In this document: positions 14,914 to 22,513 of the stretch, piece by piece
Layout: each line of letters opens with the position of its first letter
How positions within the stretch are numbered: position 1 is the stretch's first letter
Origin: Mycolicibacterium frederiksbergense
GTDB taxonomy: Bacteria; Actinomycetota; Actinomycetes; Mycobacteriales; Mycobacteriaceae
Length of the DNA stretch: 64,000 nt
Direction of reading: 5' to 3'
NCBI RefSeq assembly: GCF_012223425.1
Contig: NZ_CP038799.1
Location: 2,790,001 to 2,854,000, forward strand
Notes under the pieces: model-generated
Seen by the model: only the letters and a program-made list of their open reading frames with translations
The model's database searches: none
What the model was told of the DNA's origin: nothing
Translations under genes and position numbers: made by a program

Positions 14914-15675
14914 CTAGCTCAACCAGTCCAGCTCGCCGGCGGCCAGTGAATAGCCGACGAAGGCGACCGCGTCGATCAGGCCGTGCGCGACGATCAGCGG
15001 CCAGAGCTTGCCGGTGCGCATCCACACGTAGCCGAACACCAGGCCCATCACGATGTTGCCGAGCCCGGCGCTGTAGCCCTGGTAGAGGTGGTAGCCGCCG
15101 CGCAGCAGCGCCGAGATCAGCAGTGCGGCGCCCGCGCTGATGTGGAGCTGCCGCAACCGGGTGATCAGGAAGGCGACGACGATGATTTCCTCGGCCCAGC
15201 CGTTGGCGAACGCGATCATCAGCAGCAGTGGTATCCGCCACCAGGTGTCGTTGAGTTCGGCCGGTTCCACCGCGGCGCTGAGTCCCAGGACACGAGCCGC
15301 CACGTACAGCGCGAGTCCCGGAATGCCGATCAGCGCGGCCAGGCCGAGCCCGCCGGTCAGGTCGGGGTGCAGCGTGAAGCGGCCGAGGCCGATCTGGGCG
15401 GGTCCGGTCCCGGTACGCCACAACAGGTAGAGGCCGAGAGCGCCCCAGGCCAGCAGTTGCACGACCGAGGCCACGTTGAGGCCCAGGTCGATCAGGTCGA
15501 AGGGGGAGCGGCGCTGGTTGAGCGCCACGGTCTGCCCGCCCAGTCCGAGCAGCACCGCCTCGATGAGATTGAGCAGTGCGACGTAGGCGCTCAAGCCGAA
15601 GGTGACCGCCAGCACGACGGCGATCTCGATCCGCAGCGTGCGGGGGGAAGGCAGCGGCCCTGGGGGTGCGGTCAC
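14914..15675 (-). CDS. CPBP-family intramembrane protease-like protein
   Basis: The 253-residue protein has about seven membrane helices and the CPBP (Abi) motifs in order: NGWAEEIIVVAFLITRL (paired Glu of motif 1), GGYHLYQGYSAGLGN (His of motif 2), GLVFGYVWMRTGKLWPLIVAHGLIDAVAF (motifs 3-4 with a His). In most members motif 1 reads EExxxRG; here the Arg position is Val (EEIIVVA), so catalysis is not guaranteed. Family members cleave prenylated or membrane peptides, or act as immunity proteins. It sits 21 bp after the DUF2470 gene and 31 bp before the LCP gene, which points to one operon. I know no counterpart here in M. tuberculosis. Confidence 0.85.
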   Translation of the reverse strand: MTAPPGPLPSPRTLRIEIAVVLAVTFGLSAYVALLNLIEAVLLGLGGQTVALNQRRSPFDLIDLGLNVASVVQLLAWGALGLYLLWRTGTGPAQIGLGRFTLHPDLTGGLGLAALIGIPGLALYVAARVLGLSAAVEPAELNDTWWRIPLLLMIAFANGWAEEIIVVAFLITRLRQLHISAGAALLISALLRGGYHLYQGYSAGLGNIVMGLVFGYVWMRTGKLWPLIVAHGLIDAVAFVGYSLAAGELDWLS

Positions 15676-15696
15676 CGCCGCCAGGCTAATGGCGCC

Positions 15697-16488
15697 TCAG
15701 ATGCGCCGCGCGCGCAACCCGTTGAGGAACGGGCAGCCCATCAGGACCCGGATGGCCTGGCTGAGGCCGGTGACGTCGTCGACCGGTTTGGCGAAGGGCA
15801 ACCGGACATCGTGATCGCCGGACTCGTCCTCTACCCGCAGTTGCACGCCGTAGCGGTCCAGGCCGAGTGGCCGGACCCGGCCACCGCGCAGGGTCTGGGG
15901 TAGCCGGGTGGCCAGCCGTTCCACCACTTCGCGGTGCGCGGACTCCAGGTGACGCAACCAGCACGACTCCAGCTCGCAGAACGGATCGGGTCGGGCTGCC
16001 AGCAGCGCACCAAGGCCGACGGACTCGGCGCCGGTGGAATCGGCGACCACCACGGATTCGATCTCCAGGCGAGCCAGCGCGTACGGGGTGTCCCCGCGGG
16101 ATGCTTGGGCACTGCCGGTATTCACTTGTAGCAGAGCCGGATTGGGATTCTCGGCGGCGACCAGGTCGAGCATCCCGGCCACTTCGCCGTCGGGTACCAG
16201 GAACATCCGGCCCTGGATCCACACCAGCGAGCGCACCGGTTCGCGCAATGGCAGCGGCGCGTAGTCGGTCATCTCCAGCACGGCCTGGATGCCCGCGGAG
16301 CCGGCCGAGACCACCATGCCTGCCAGCGGCCCGTCGGCGGGGACGGTGATGGCGAATGAGCCGTCACCGAGCAGATGGTGGACCGGCGTGGCGGCGGGCT
16401 CGAGGCCCTCCACCGCCAGCATCGCGCCGCCGGCGCGGGCGCACGCGCTGCGGATCCGCTCGGCTGTCGTCGGTGCCGTCACAGACAT
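15697..16488 (-). CDS. DUF2470-domain protein of the IdeR regulon (Rv3839-like)
   Basis: The 263-residue protein has an N-terminal FMN-binding-like split-barrel portion (VWIQGRMFLVPDGEVAGMLDL, YALARLEIESVVVADSTG) and a C-terminal DUF2470 domain with AHREVVERLATRLP, RPLGLDRYGVQLRVED and DVRLPFAKPVDDVTGL. Similar domains occur in HugZ-type heme-degrading proteins, so a role in heme or iron use is plausible but unproved. Rv3839 in M. tuberculosis is the same size and is iron-repressed through IdeR. Here a 15/19 iron box lies 20-38 bp upstream of the start, and GGAAGGTG provides the ribosome site. It is divergent from pheA. Confidence 0.82.
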   Translation of the reverse strand: MSVTAPTTAERIRSACARAGGAMLAVEGLEPAATPVHHLLGDGSFAITVPADGPLAGMVVSAGSAGIQAVLEMTDYAPLPLREPVRSLVWIQGRMFLVPDGEVAGMLDLVAAENPNPALLQVNTGSAQASRGDTPYALARLEIESVVVADSTGAESVGLGALLAARPDPFCELESCWLRHLESAHREVVERLATRLPQTLRGGRVRPLGLDRYGVQLRVEDESGDHDVRLPFAKPVDDVTGLSQAIRVLMGCPFLNGLRARRI

Positions 16489-16507
16489 CTGATCACCTTC
16501 CAGTTAG

Positions 16508-16526
16508 TGAGGTAAGCCTTACTTAA
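16508..16526. promoter_or_regulatory. IdeR iron box in the Rv3839-like / pheA divergent promoter
   Basis: TGAGGTAAGCCTTACTTAA matches the palindromic iron box TTAGGTTAGCCTAACCTAA at 15 of 19 positions, with the AGGTxAGCCT core conserved. It lies 20 bp upstream of the DUF2470 start and 75 bp upstream of pheA. Confidence 0.75.
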
Positions 16527-16588
16527 CTACAGACTCGGCTGGATGCGCAAGGTTTCCCCGCGTGCCCGAGGGCCGGGCGCCGAGCCAT

Positions 16589-16594
16589 TAGGGT
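16589..16594 (+). promoter_or_regulatory. Putative -10 element, pheA (leaderless start)
   Basis: TAGGGT lies 7 nt before GTG 16602, consistent with transcription starting at the GTG. Confidence 0.5.
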
Positions 16595-16601
16595 TGAGGG
16601 C

Positions 16602-17531
16602 GTGCCACGCATCGCCTACCTCGGGCCCGAGGGAACCTTCACCGAGGCGGCATTGCTGCAGATGGTGGCGGGCGGAATGGTGCCCTCGGACAACGTGTCC
16701 GCCGAGGTCATTCCGCTGCCCTACGACAGTGCGGGCGGCGCCCTGGAAGCGATCCGGACCGGCGACACCGACTACGCATGCGTGCCCATCGAGAATTCGA
16801 TCGACGGTTCGGTCATCCCCACCCTCGACGGCCTGGCCGACGGTTCCGCACTGCAGATCTACGCCGAGCACACCCTCGATGTGGCATTCACCATCGTGAC
16901 CCGGGCCGGGGTGGCTGCCGCCGATATCGAGACGGTGGCCGCGTTCCCGGTCGCCGCCGCGCAGGTCCGCAAGTGGCTGGCCGCCGAACTCCCGAACGCC
17001 CGCATCGTGCCGGCCTACTCCAATGCCGCCGCCGCCCAGGACGTCGCGGGCGGTGGCGCCGATGCCGGGGTCAGCACCGCGCTCGCCGCGCAGCGCTACA
17101 GACTGGCGGTGCTGGCCGCCGATATCGTCGACGAGGCCAGCGCGCGCACCCGCTTCGTGCTGGTCGGCCCGCCGGGGCCCCCGCCGGCCCGTACCGGCGC
17201 CGATCGCACCTCGGTGGTGTTGCGCCTGGACAATGTTCCCGGTGCACTGGTGTCGGCCATGACCGAACTGTCGATCCGGGGCATCGATCTGACCCGCATC
17301 GAATCCCGGCCCACCCGAACAGAATTGGGCACCTACAAGTTTTTTCTCGACTGTGTCGGCCATATCGCCGACGAGGCCGTCGGGGAGGCGCTCAAGGCGC
17401 TGCACCGGCGCTGCGCCGACGTGCGGTACCTGGGTTCGTGGCCGACCGGTGCCGCGGCCGGGGCGCCGCCGCCGGGTGTCGATGAGGCGGCAGGCTGGTT
17501 GCAGGCAACGCGGACAGGAGGATCGGCATGA
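16602..17531 (+). CDS. pheA: Prephenate dehydratase
   Basis: The 309-residue monofunctional enzyme converts prephenate to phenylpyruvate in phenylalanine synthesis. The catalytic domain begins RIAYLGPEGTFTEAAL and shows VPIENSIDGSV and the Thr-Arg-Phe signature in SARTRFVLVG near residue 185. The C-terminal ACT domain (about residues 205-275) carries NVPGALVSAMTEL and the ESRPTRTELGTYKFF segment that binds phenylalanine for feedback inhibition. The start is GTG 16602 with a -10-like TAGGGT 7 nt upstream. The stop overlaps the next gene by 4 bp (ATGA). The same pair occurs in M. tuberculosis (Rv3838c-Rv3837c). Confidence 0.95.
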   Translation: MPRIAYLGPEGTFTEAALLQMVAGGMVPSDNVSAEVIPLPYDSAGGALEAIRTGDTDYACVPIENSIDGSVIPTLDGLADGSALQIYAEHTLDVAFTIVTRAGVAAADIETVAAFPVAAAQVRKWLAAELPNARIVPAYSNAAAAQDVAGGGADAGVSTALAAQRYRLAVLAADIVDEASARTRFVLVGPPGPPPARTGADRTSVVLRLDNVPGALVSAMTELSIRGIDLTRIESRPTRTELGTYKFFLDCVGHIADEAVGEALKALHRRCADVRYLGSWPTGAAAGAPPPGVDEAAGWLQATRTGGSA

Positions 17532-18205
17532 CGGGGCGGCTGGTGCTGGTTCGGCACGGACAGTCCTACGGCAACGTCGAGCGCCGTCTCGACACCTTGC
17601 CGCCGGGGGCCGCGCTGACCGACCTCGGCCATCAGCAGGCGCGCACCTTCGCCCGCGACTGGACCAACCCGATCGCCATGGTGGCGCACTCGGTGGCCAC
17701 CAGGGCGCGGGAGACCGCGGCCGGGATCGCCGGGCATCTCGACATGGCGGCCCACGAATTCGACGGCATCCACGAGGTGCAGGTCGGAGATCTGGAGAAC
17801 CGCAACGACGATGCCGCGATCGATGCCTTCGAGGCGGTGTATCGCAGCTGGCATCGCGGCGACCTCGCCGCTGCGGCTCCCGGTGGCGAGACCGGGCAGC
17901 AGGTACTGGACCGGATGGTGCCGGTGCTGACGGAACTGCGTCTGCGCCACCTCGACGACCGCCGCCGGCACGGGGACATCGTGGTGGTCAGCCACGGCGC
18001 CGCGATCCGGCTGGTGGCATCCGTGCTGGCGGGGGTGGACAGCACCTTCGCCCTGGACCATCACCTGAACAACACCGACCCCGTGGTGCTCAGCCCGATC
18101 ACCGACGGTCGGTGGAGCTGCGTGCGGTGGGGTCCGCTGACCCCGCCGTTCTATCCCGTTGCCGACGAGAAGGAAACGGCCGACACCGCGGGCCCCATGG
18201 GCTGA
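17528..18205 (+). CDS. Histidine phosphatase / phosphoglycerate mutase-family protein (Rv3837c-like)
   Basis: The 225-residue protein begins LVLVRHGQSYGNVERRLDTLPPG, the histidine phosphatase motif with catalytic His10. It has ALTDLGHQQA, SVATRARETA (second phosphate-binding Arg) and DIVVVSHGAAIRLV (second catalytic His). It is smaller than typical cofactor-dependent phosphoglycerate mutases, and its substrate cannot be told from sequence. It is translationally coupled to pheA. The last 55 bp overlap the end of the small cysteine-rich gene on the opposite strand. Confidence 0.9.
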   Translation: MTGRLVLVRHGQSYGNVERRLDTLPPGAALTDLGHQQARTFARDWTNPIAMVAHSVATRARETAAGIAGHLDMAAHEFDGIHEVQVGDLENRNDDAAIDAFEAVYRSWHRGDLAAAAPGGETGQQVLDRMVPVLTELRLRHLDDRRRHGDIVVVSHGAAIRLVASVLAGVDSTFALDHHLNNTDPVVLSPITDGRWSCVRWGPLTPPFYPVADEKETADTAGPMG

Positions 18206-18381
18206 TCCAGCGCGCACCCACACCCCACGGCATGGCAGTCGATGGCGTAGTCGTGGACGGCCTCGGGTGTGCTGCAATCGGCTTCGGTGCACTCCGGACG
18301 TTGTCCGATGTGCACGATGACGGTGCCGTGGCAGTGGTCGTGCTCGATATCGGCACCGCATTCCCGACATGTCGCGCTCAT
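18151..18381 (-). CDS. Small Cys/His-rich putative zinc-binding protein
   Basis: ATG 18381 gives 76 residues (a GTG at 18399 would add six). The N-terminal half holds CRECGADIEHDHCHGTVIVH and the second half ECTEADC and AIDCHAVGCGCA. That is many Cys and His residues in paired spacing, typical of a zinc ribbon or treble clef. I recall similar short proteins beside the phosphatase gene in other mycobacteria. No ribosome site is clear. Its 3' end overlaps the phosphatase gene by 55 bp in antisense. Function is unknown. Confidence 0.65.
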   Translation of the reverse strand: MSATCRECGADIEHDHCHGTVIVHIGQRPECTEADCSTPEAVHDYAIDCHAVGCGCALDQPMGPAVSAVSFSSATG

Positions 18382-18445
18382 AGGAGTCAATTCTGGCACC
18401 GCGCACCGACAGGTTCCGGTTCCGACCCGGCTTAATCGATGTCCC

Positions 18446-18563
18446 GTTGCTTCGCTCGCCCCGGGTTGATCCCCCGTCGCTTCGCTCGCCCCGGGTTGAT
18501 CCCCCGTCGCTTCGCTCGCCCCGGGTTGCTCCCCCGTCGCTTCGCTCGCCCGGGGTTACGCCC
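18446..18563. repeat. 30-bp tandem repeat, about four units
   Basis: The unit is GTCGCTTCGCTCGCCCCGGG followed by TTGATCCCCC. Units start at 18446, 18476, 18506 and 18536; the first has one change, the third GCT for GAT, and the last is diverged and runs into the end of the metallopeptidase gene. A single copy of its core recurs at 41651-41670. Confidence 0.9.
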
Positions 18564-18894
18564 AGCCCAGTTCGTGCAGACGCTCGTCATCGATGCCGAA
18601 GTGGTGGGCCAGCTCATGCACCACCGTGATGGCCACCTCGTCGACCACCTCGTCCTCGGTCTCACACATGTCCAGCAGCGCGTCCCGGTAGATGGTGATG
18701 GTGTCGGGCAGCGCACCGGCATAGGTCGAGTCGCGCTCGGTCAGCGCGATGCCCTCGTAGAGCCCGAGCAGGTCGGGCTCGTCGGGATGGCTCGCCTCGA
18801 CCAGGAAGACGACGTTGTTGGCCGCGGCGGCGAGTTCGGACGGGATCAGATCGAGCGCATCGGAGACCAGTTCCTCGAACCGCTGCGCGCTCAT
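18556..18894 (-). CDS. Metallopeptidase-family (zincin-like) protein (Rv3836-like)
   Basis: ATG 18894 gives 112 residues; in-frame GTG codons at 18900 and 18906 are alternatives. The protein has VFLVEASHPDEPDLLGLYEG, LPDTITIYRDALLDMCETEDEV and the zinc-binding HELAHHFGIDDERLHELGW, the pattern of the short TTHA0227-like zincin family. Proteolytic activity has not been shown for the family as far as I know. The gene starts 16 bp after the Rv3835-like gene, so the pair is probably one transcript. The 30-bp tandem repeat begins right at its 3' end and may have changed the last codons. Confidence 0.85.
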   Translation of the reverse strand: MSAQRFEELVSDALDLIPSELAAAANNVVFLVEASHPDEPDLLGLYEGIALTERDSTYAGALPDTITIYRDALLDMCETEDEVVDEVAITVVHELAHHFGIDDERLHELGWA

Positions 18895-18910
18895 CGAGAC
18901 CGACACGCCG

Positions 18911-20338
18911 TTACGGGAGCGGCGGCGGAACGGGCTCGACCGGTGCGGGCCCGGGCGGCGGGGCGGGTGGGGCCCCGGGCGCGGGCGGCGGTGCGCCCGG
19001 CGGCAGGCCTTCCATCGGGGGGCCGGCAGCCGGCGGCGGCGGTGGTGGGAGCGGCGGACCGTTGAGGAAGGTGTTGCCGCCCGCCGGGGCCTCGGTCGCC
19101 GGCGCCTGCTCGGTGGTCTGGCCGGTCTGCCCTGGCAGGTGCTCATTGGAATCGGTCTGCTGGCTGCTGCTGCTACTTCCGCTACCGCTGCTGCTTCCGC
19201 TGCTGTAGGACTCGTCGTAGGTGATCTGCGACGAGGTGTCGATCGGCGGCAACGGGATGGCCGGGATGTTCAGTCGCTCATCCGGGATGTCCGGCGGCGG
19301 GACCGGGGGACGGCCGTTGATCATCAGCGGGCCCTTGGCGCTGTTGAGCAGTGTCGACCAGCCGCCGTTGCCGAGGGTGGCGCCGATGCTGCAGGACACC
19401 TGATGGCTGCCCGCGGACCAGCTCGGCAACGCGATCGTGCTGTACACCAGTGTCAACGTGGTGGTGCGAAGTTCCAGCGGCGCGAGATAGGCGTCGGTGA
19501 CCCGCGAACAGTTGTCCTTGACGAAAGTGTCCTGGTCGGCCTCCGGCGGCAGGCCCTGCGGGAACTTCTCGGCGAGATTGACCGCGCCGGTCACCTCCAG
19601 CGAATGCGGCCCCGCGCAGTCCACCGGGATGTCGGTGGGCTGGTTGGTGGCAGGGTCGATGCCCAGGCACGTACCCGCCGGCCAGACCTTGGACTGATCG
19701 ATATCGGCGACCTTGCCCTGGAACGCCTGCTGCTGGTTGTTGGCGCCGGGCAGCTGCAACCCGCACAGCATCCGTCGTTCCCCGGTCTGGCGCCAGGTCT
19801 TCTCGCCCGACCAGAGCAGGCTGACGCTGAAGCGCCCGTTGGGGTCGTACCGGTCACCGAGGTAACGCTGCACCGCACTCTGGCACTGCTCCTGGCTGAT
19901 CTGCTGGATGCGGGCCGGTGACGGGGGTGCGGCGTCCGGGCCGTACTCGGTGCCCGGGAAGGTCCGCATGTCGATGGATTCGGCGACCTCGAACCGGTGC
20001 TCGGTGGTGCAGTCCACGATCTGCGCGGCATCGGGTGTGCGTTCCGGCCAGTTCAGGCAGTCGCCGCCCTTGGCATTGTCGAAGGTGCTGTTCGTGCGCA
20101 GTCCCAGTGCGCCGGTACCGGAGTTCAGCCCGGCCAGCCGGCCACCGGCGGCGGAATCGGGCAGCACCGTGATGACGCCGGCGATCATCAGTCCGCCCAG
20201 TGCCGTGAGCAGCAGTGCCCGGCGGGTCGGGCTGAGCGGGCTGCTCAGGGACAGCGCCGTGCGCCATCGTGGCACCGGCTTCTGCGAGGCCTGGGCCTCG
20301 TGCAGAAACGGTTCCTGGCTATCGGGTGCGTCCAACAT
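18911..20338 (-). CDS. Septum-formation-domain membrane protein (Rv3835-like)
   Basis: ATG 20338 (MLDAPDSQEPF) gives 475 residues; the frame opens further upstream without support. A short cytoplasmic part precedes one membrane helix (ALLLTALGGLMIAGVITVL, about residues 41-60). Two extracellular repeats of the Septum_form type follow: GGDCLNWPE..IVDCTTEHRFEVAE and GTCLGIDPATNQPTDIPVDCAGPHSLEVTG, each with paired Cys. The tail is low complexity, with a Ser/Gly run, then long Pro/Ala/Gly stretches ending EPVPPPLP, likely wall-spanning. A role in septation is inferred only from the domain name. It is divergent from serS. Confidence 0.85.
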   Translation of the reverse strand: MLDAPDSQEPFLHEAQASQKPVPRWRTALSLSSPLSPTRRALLLTALGGLMIAGVITVLPDSAAGGRLAGLNSGTGALGLRTNSTFDNAKGGDCLNWPERTPDAAQIVDCTTEHRFEVAESIDMRTFPGTEYGPDAAPPSPARIQQISQEQCQSAVQRYLGDRYDPNGRFSVSLLWSGEKTWRQTGERRMLCGLQLPGANNQQQAFQGKVADIDQSKVWPAGTCLGIDPATNQPTDIPVDCAGPHSLEVTGAVNLAEKFPQGLPPEADQDTFVKDNCSRVTDAYLAPLELRTTTLTLVYSTIALPSWSAGSHQVSCSIGATLGNGGWSTLLNSAKGPLMINGRPPVPPPDIPDERLNIPAIPLPPIDTSSQITYDESYSSGSSSGSGSSSSSQQTDSNEHLPGQTGQTTEQAPATEAPAGGNTFLNGPPLPPPPPPAAGPPMEGLPPGAPPPAPGAPPAPPPGPAPVEPVPPPLP

Positions 20339-20438
20339 CGCCTCCCATTGTGACAGGCGTGTCACGATGTGTGACAAGTGATGCGCTTGTAATGTTATGT
20401 GGTTGTGGCCCGCGGGCCGTGACCCGGCGGCGCGCAAG

Positions 20439-20444
20439 TAGGGT
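20439..20444 (+). promoter_or_regulatory. Putative -10 element, serS (leaderless start)
   Basis: TAGGGT lies 7 nt before GTG 20452; no ribosome site is present. Confidence 0.5.
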
Positions 20445-20451
20445 TACCGCC

Positions 20452-21705
20452 GTGATCGACCTCAAGCTGCTACGCGAAGAGCCCGATCGGGTACGCGCCT
20501 CACAACGCGCCCGCGGCGAGGATCCGGCCCGGGTGGACGCCCTGCTGGCCGCCGACACCGCGCGCCGGTCGGCCATCTCCACCGCCGACACCCTGCGCGC
20601 CGATCAGAAGGCCGCCAGCAAGCTGGTCGGTAAGGCTTCCCCCGACGAGCGCCCGGCGCTGCTGGCCCGCGCCAAGGAACTCGCCGACGAGGTCAAGGCC
20701 GCCGAGGTGCAGCAGGCCGACGCGGAGTCCGCGTTCGTCGCGGCGCACATGGCGGTCTCCAACGTCATCGTCGACGGCGTGCCCGCCGGCGGCGAGGACG
20801 ACTTCGCGCTGCTCGACACCGTGGGTGAACCGCCGGCGATCGAGAATCCGCGCGACCACCTCGAACTCGGTGAGGCCCTCGGCCTGATGGATATGGAACG
20901 CGGCGCCAAGGTGTCGGGGTCGCGGTTCTACTTCCTGACCGGCCAGGGCGCGCTGCTGCAGCTGGGCCTGTTGCAACTGGCCGTCCGGTTGGCCACGGCC
21001 AACGGTTTCACGCTGATGATCCCGCCGGTGTTGGTGCGGCCGGAAGTGATGGCGGGCACCGGATTCCTGGGCGCCCACGCAGACGAGATCTACCGGTTGG
21101 AGGCCGACGATCTCTATCTGGTCGGCACCTCGGAGGTTCCGCTGGCCGGGTATCACAGCGACGAGATCCTCGACCTGAGCGCGGGACCATTGCGCTACGC
21201 GGGTTGGTCGTCGTGCTTCCGCCGCGAGGCAGGCAGCTACGGCAAGGACACCCGCGGCATCATCCGGGTGCACCAGTTCGACAAGGTCGAGGCCTTCGTC
21301 TACTGCAAACCCGAGGACGCCGAAGCCGAGCACCAGCGCCTGCTCGGCTGGCAGCGCGAGATGCTGGCGGCCATCGAGGTGCCCTACCGGGTGATCGACG
21401 TCGCCGCAGGCGATCTGGGCTCCTCGGCCGCACGCAAGTACGACTGCGAGGCGTGGGTGCCGACCCAGGGCACCTACCGGGAGCTGACGTCGACGTCGAA
21501 CTGTTCGACGTTCCAGGCGCGTCGGCTGTCCACCCGCTATCGCGACGAGAACGGCAAGCCGCAGACCGCGGCGACCCTGAACGGCACCCTGGCGACCACC
21601 CGTTGGCTGGTCGCCATCCTGGAGAACCATCAGCAGCCAGATGGCAGCGTGCGGGTGCCTGCCGCCCTGGTGCCCTACGTCGGTACGGAGGTCCTGACAC
21701 CGTGA
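20452..21705 (+). CDS. serS: Seryl-tRNA synthetase
   Basis: GTG 20452 (MIDLKLLREEPDRV) gives 417 residues. The N-terminal helical arm that binds the long tRNA-Ser variable arm spans about residues 1-105. The class II core follows with motif 2, SSCFRREAGSYGKDTRGIIRVHQFDKVE, and motif 3, ATLNGTLATTRWLVAILENHQ; the serine-specific TSTSNCSTFQARR is intact. The enzyme charges tRNA-Ser in the cytoplasm. The stop overlaps the next gene by 4 bp (GTGA), coupling it to the DUF5718-like protein. Confidence 0.98.
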   Translation: MIDLKLLREEPDRVRASQRARGEDPARVDALLAADTARRSAISTADTLRADQKAASKLVGKASPDERPALLARAKELADEVKAAEVQQADAESAFVAAHMAVSNVIVDGVPAGGEDDFALLDTVGEPPAIENPRDHLELGEALGLMDMERGAKVSGSRFYFLTGQGALLQLGLLQLAVRLATANGFTLMIPPVLVRPEVMAGTGFLGAHADEIYRLEADDLYLVGTSEVPLAGYHSDEILDLSAGPLRYAGWSSCFRREAGSYGKDTRGIIRVHQFDKVEAFVYCKPEDAEAEHQRLLGWQREMLAAIEVPYRVIDVAAGDLGSSAARKYDCEAWVPTQGTYRELTSTSNCSTFQARRLSTRYRDENGKPQTAATLNGTLATTRWLVAILENHQQPDGSVRVPAALVPYVGTEVLTP

Positions 21706-22508
21706 TCGAACTCGATACCGCGGAACTGCGCAGCTGGTTCGGCTTCGGAGTGGCAGGCAACTTCGCCGGTCACCTCGAACAGGCCGGGGAGGCAGACGAT
21801 TTCGTGAACGTCGTCTCCGAGGGAACGGCGCCCAAGGGCATCTTCCCCTGGTACGCCCCGGGTAATGACACCTTCCTCGGGGAATTCCCGCTGTCGCAGG
21901 ATGCCATCACCCTGCCGGCCAGCGACGAACCGCTGAACCTGCAGATCGAACCCGAGGTCGGGCTGGCCTGCCGGGTGGTGTGGCGCGGGGACACGGTGGC
22001 ATCGCTGGAGCCGTTCGCCCTCGGCGCATTCAACGACTGCTCGATACGTCGGCCGGGAGCGCCCAAGATCAGCCACAAGAAGAACTGGGGGCCGGCCTCC
22101 AAAGGTGTTGCGCGCCAGTTCTTCGACGCCCATGACCTGACACCGGACGGCCCGACCGCCACCCTGCGGCTGGTCTGCTACCTCAACAGTGCCGACGGCC
22201 AGCAGCACGAGTACGGGGTGGACAGCCCATTGCTGGGCTACTCCTATTACGGCGAGGTGCTGCTGGACTGGATCACCGAGCGGTTGGCCAACCAGAAGGG
22301 TTCGCCGGAAACGCCGCTGGAGGATGTCGGCGCATTGATGGTGGCCTCCGGTCATCCCGAGCATGTGCTCATCGGTATCGGCGCGACGCGATACACAGCA
22401 CTGGGCGAGTCGACCTATCTGTCGCCCGGCGACGAGGCTGTGGTGCGGGTCTATGACACCGCATCCGACGCGGCTTCGGAACTGCGGCAGACGGTTTCGG
22501 GTAGGTAG
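21702..22508 (+). CDS. Conserved protein, probably DUF5718 family
   Basis: The 268-residue product from GTG 21702 overlaps the serS stop. It begins LRSWFGFGVAGNFAGHLEQAGEADDF and contains APKGIFPWYAPG, LNLQIEPEVGLACRV and LGYSYYGEVLLDWITERLA. The phrase GVAGNFAGHLEQAGE is what I associate with DUF5718; the middle has some resemblance to fumarylacetoacetate-hydrolase-like folds, which is weak. No signal peptide or membrane helix is present. Coupling to serS and close spacing (5 bp) to the MOSC gene suggest a three-gene transcript. Function is unknown. Confidence 0.6.
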   Translation: MIELDTAELRSWFGFGVAGNFAGHLEQAGEADDFVNVVSEGTAPKGIFPWYAPGNDTFLGEFPLSQDAITLPASDEPLNLQIEPEVGLACRVVWRGDTVASLEPFALGAFNDCSIRRPGAPKISHKKNWGPASKGVARQFFDAHDLTPDGPTATLRLVCYLNSADGQQHEYGVDSPLLGYSYYGEVLLDWITERLANQKGSPETPLEDVGALMVASGHPEHVLIGIGATRYTALGESTYLSPGDEAVVRVYDTASDAASELRQTVSGR

Positions 22509-22513
22509 GTCCG

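Noticed and set aside
18446..18563. CRISPR array
   Set aside because: Units are directly adjacent with no unique spacers, and no cas genes are present.
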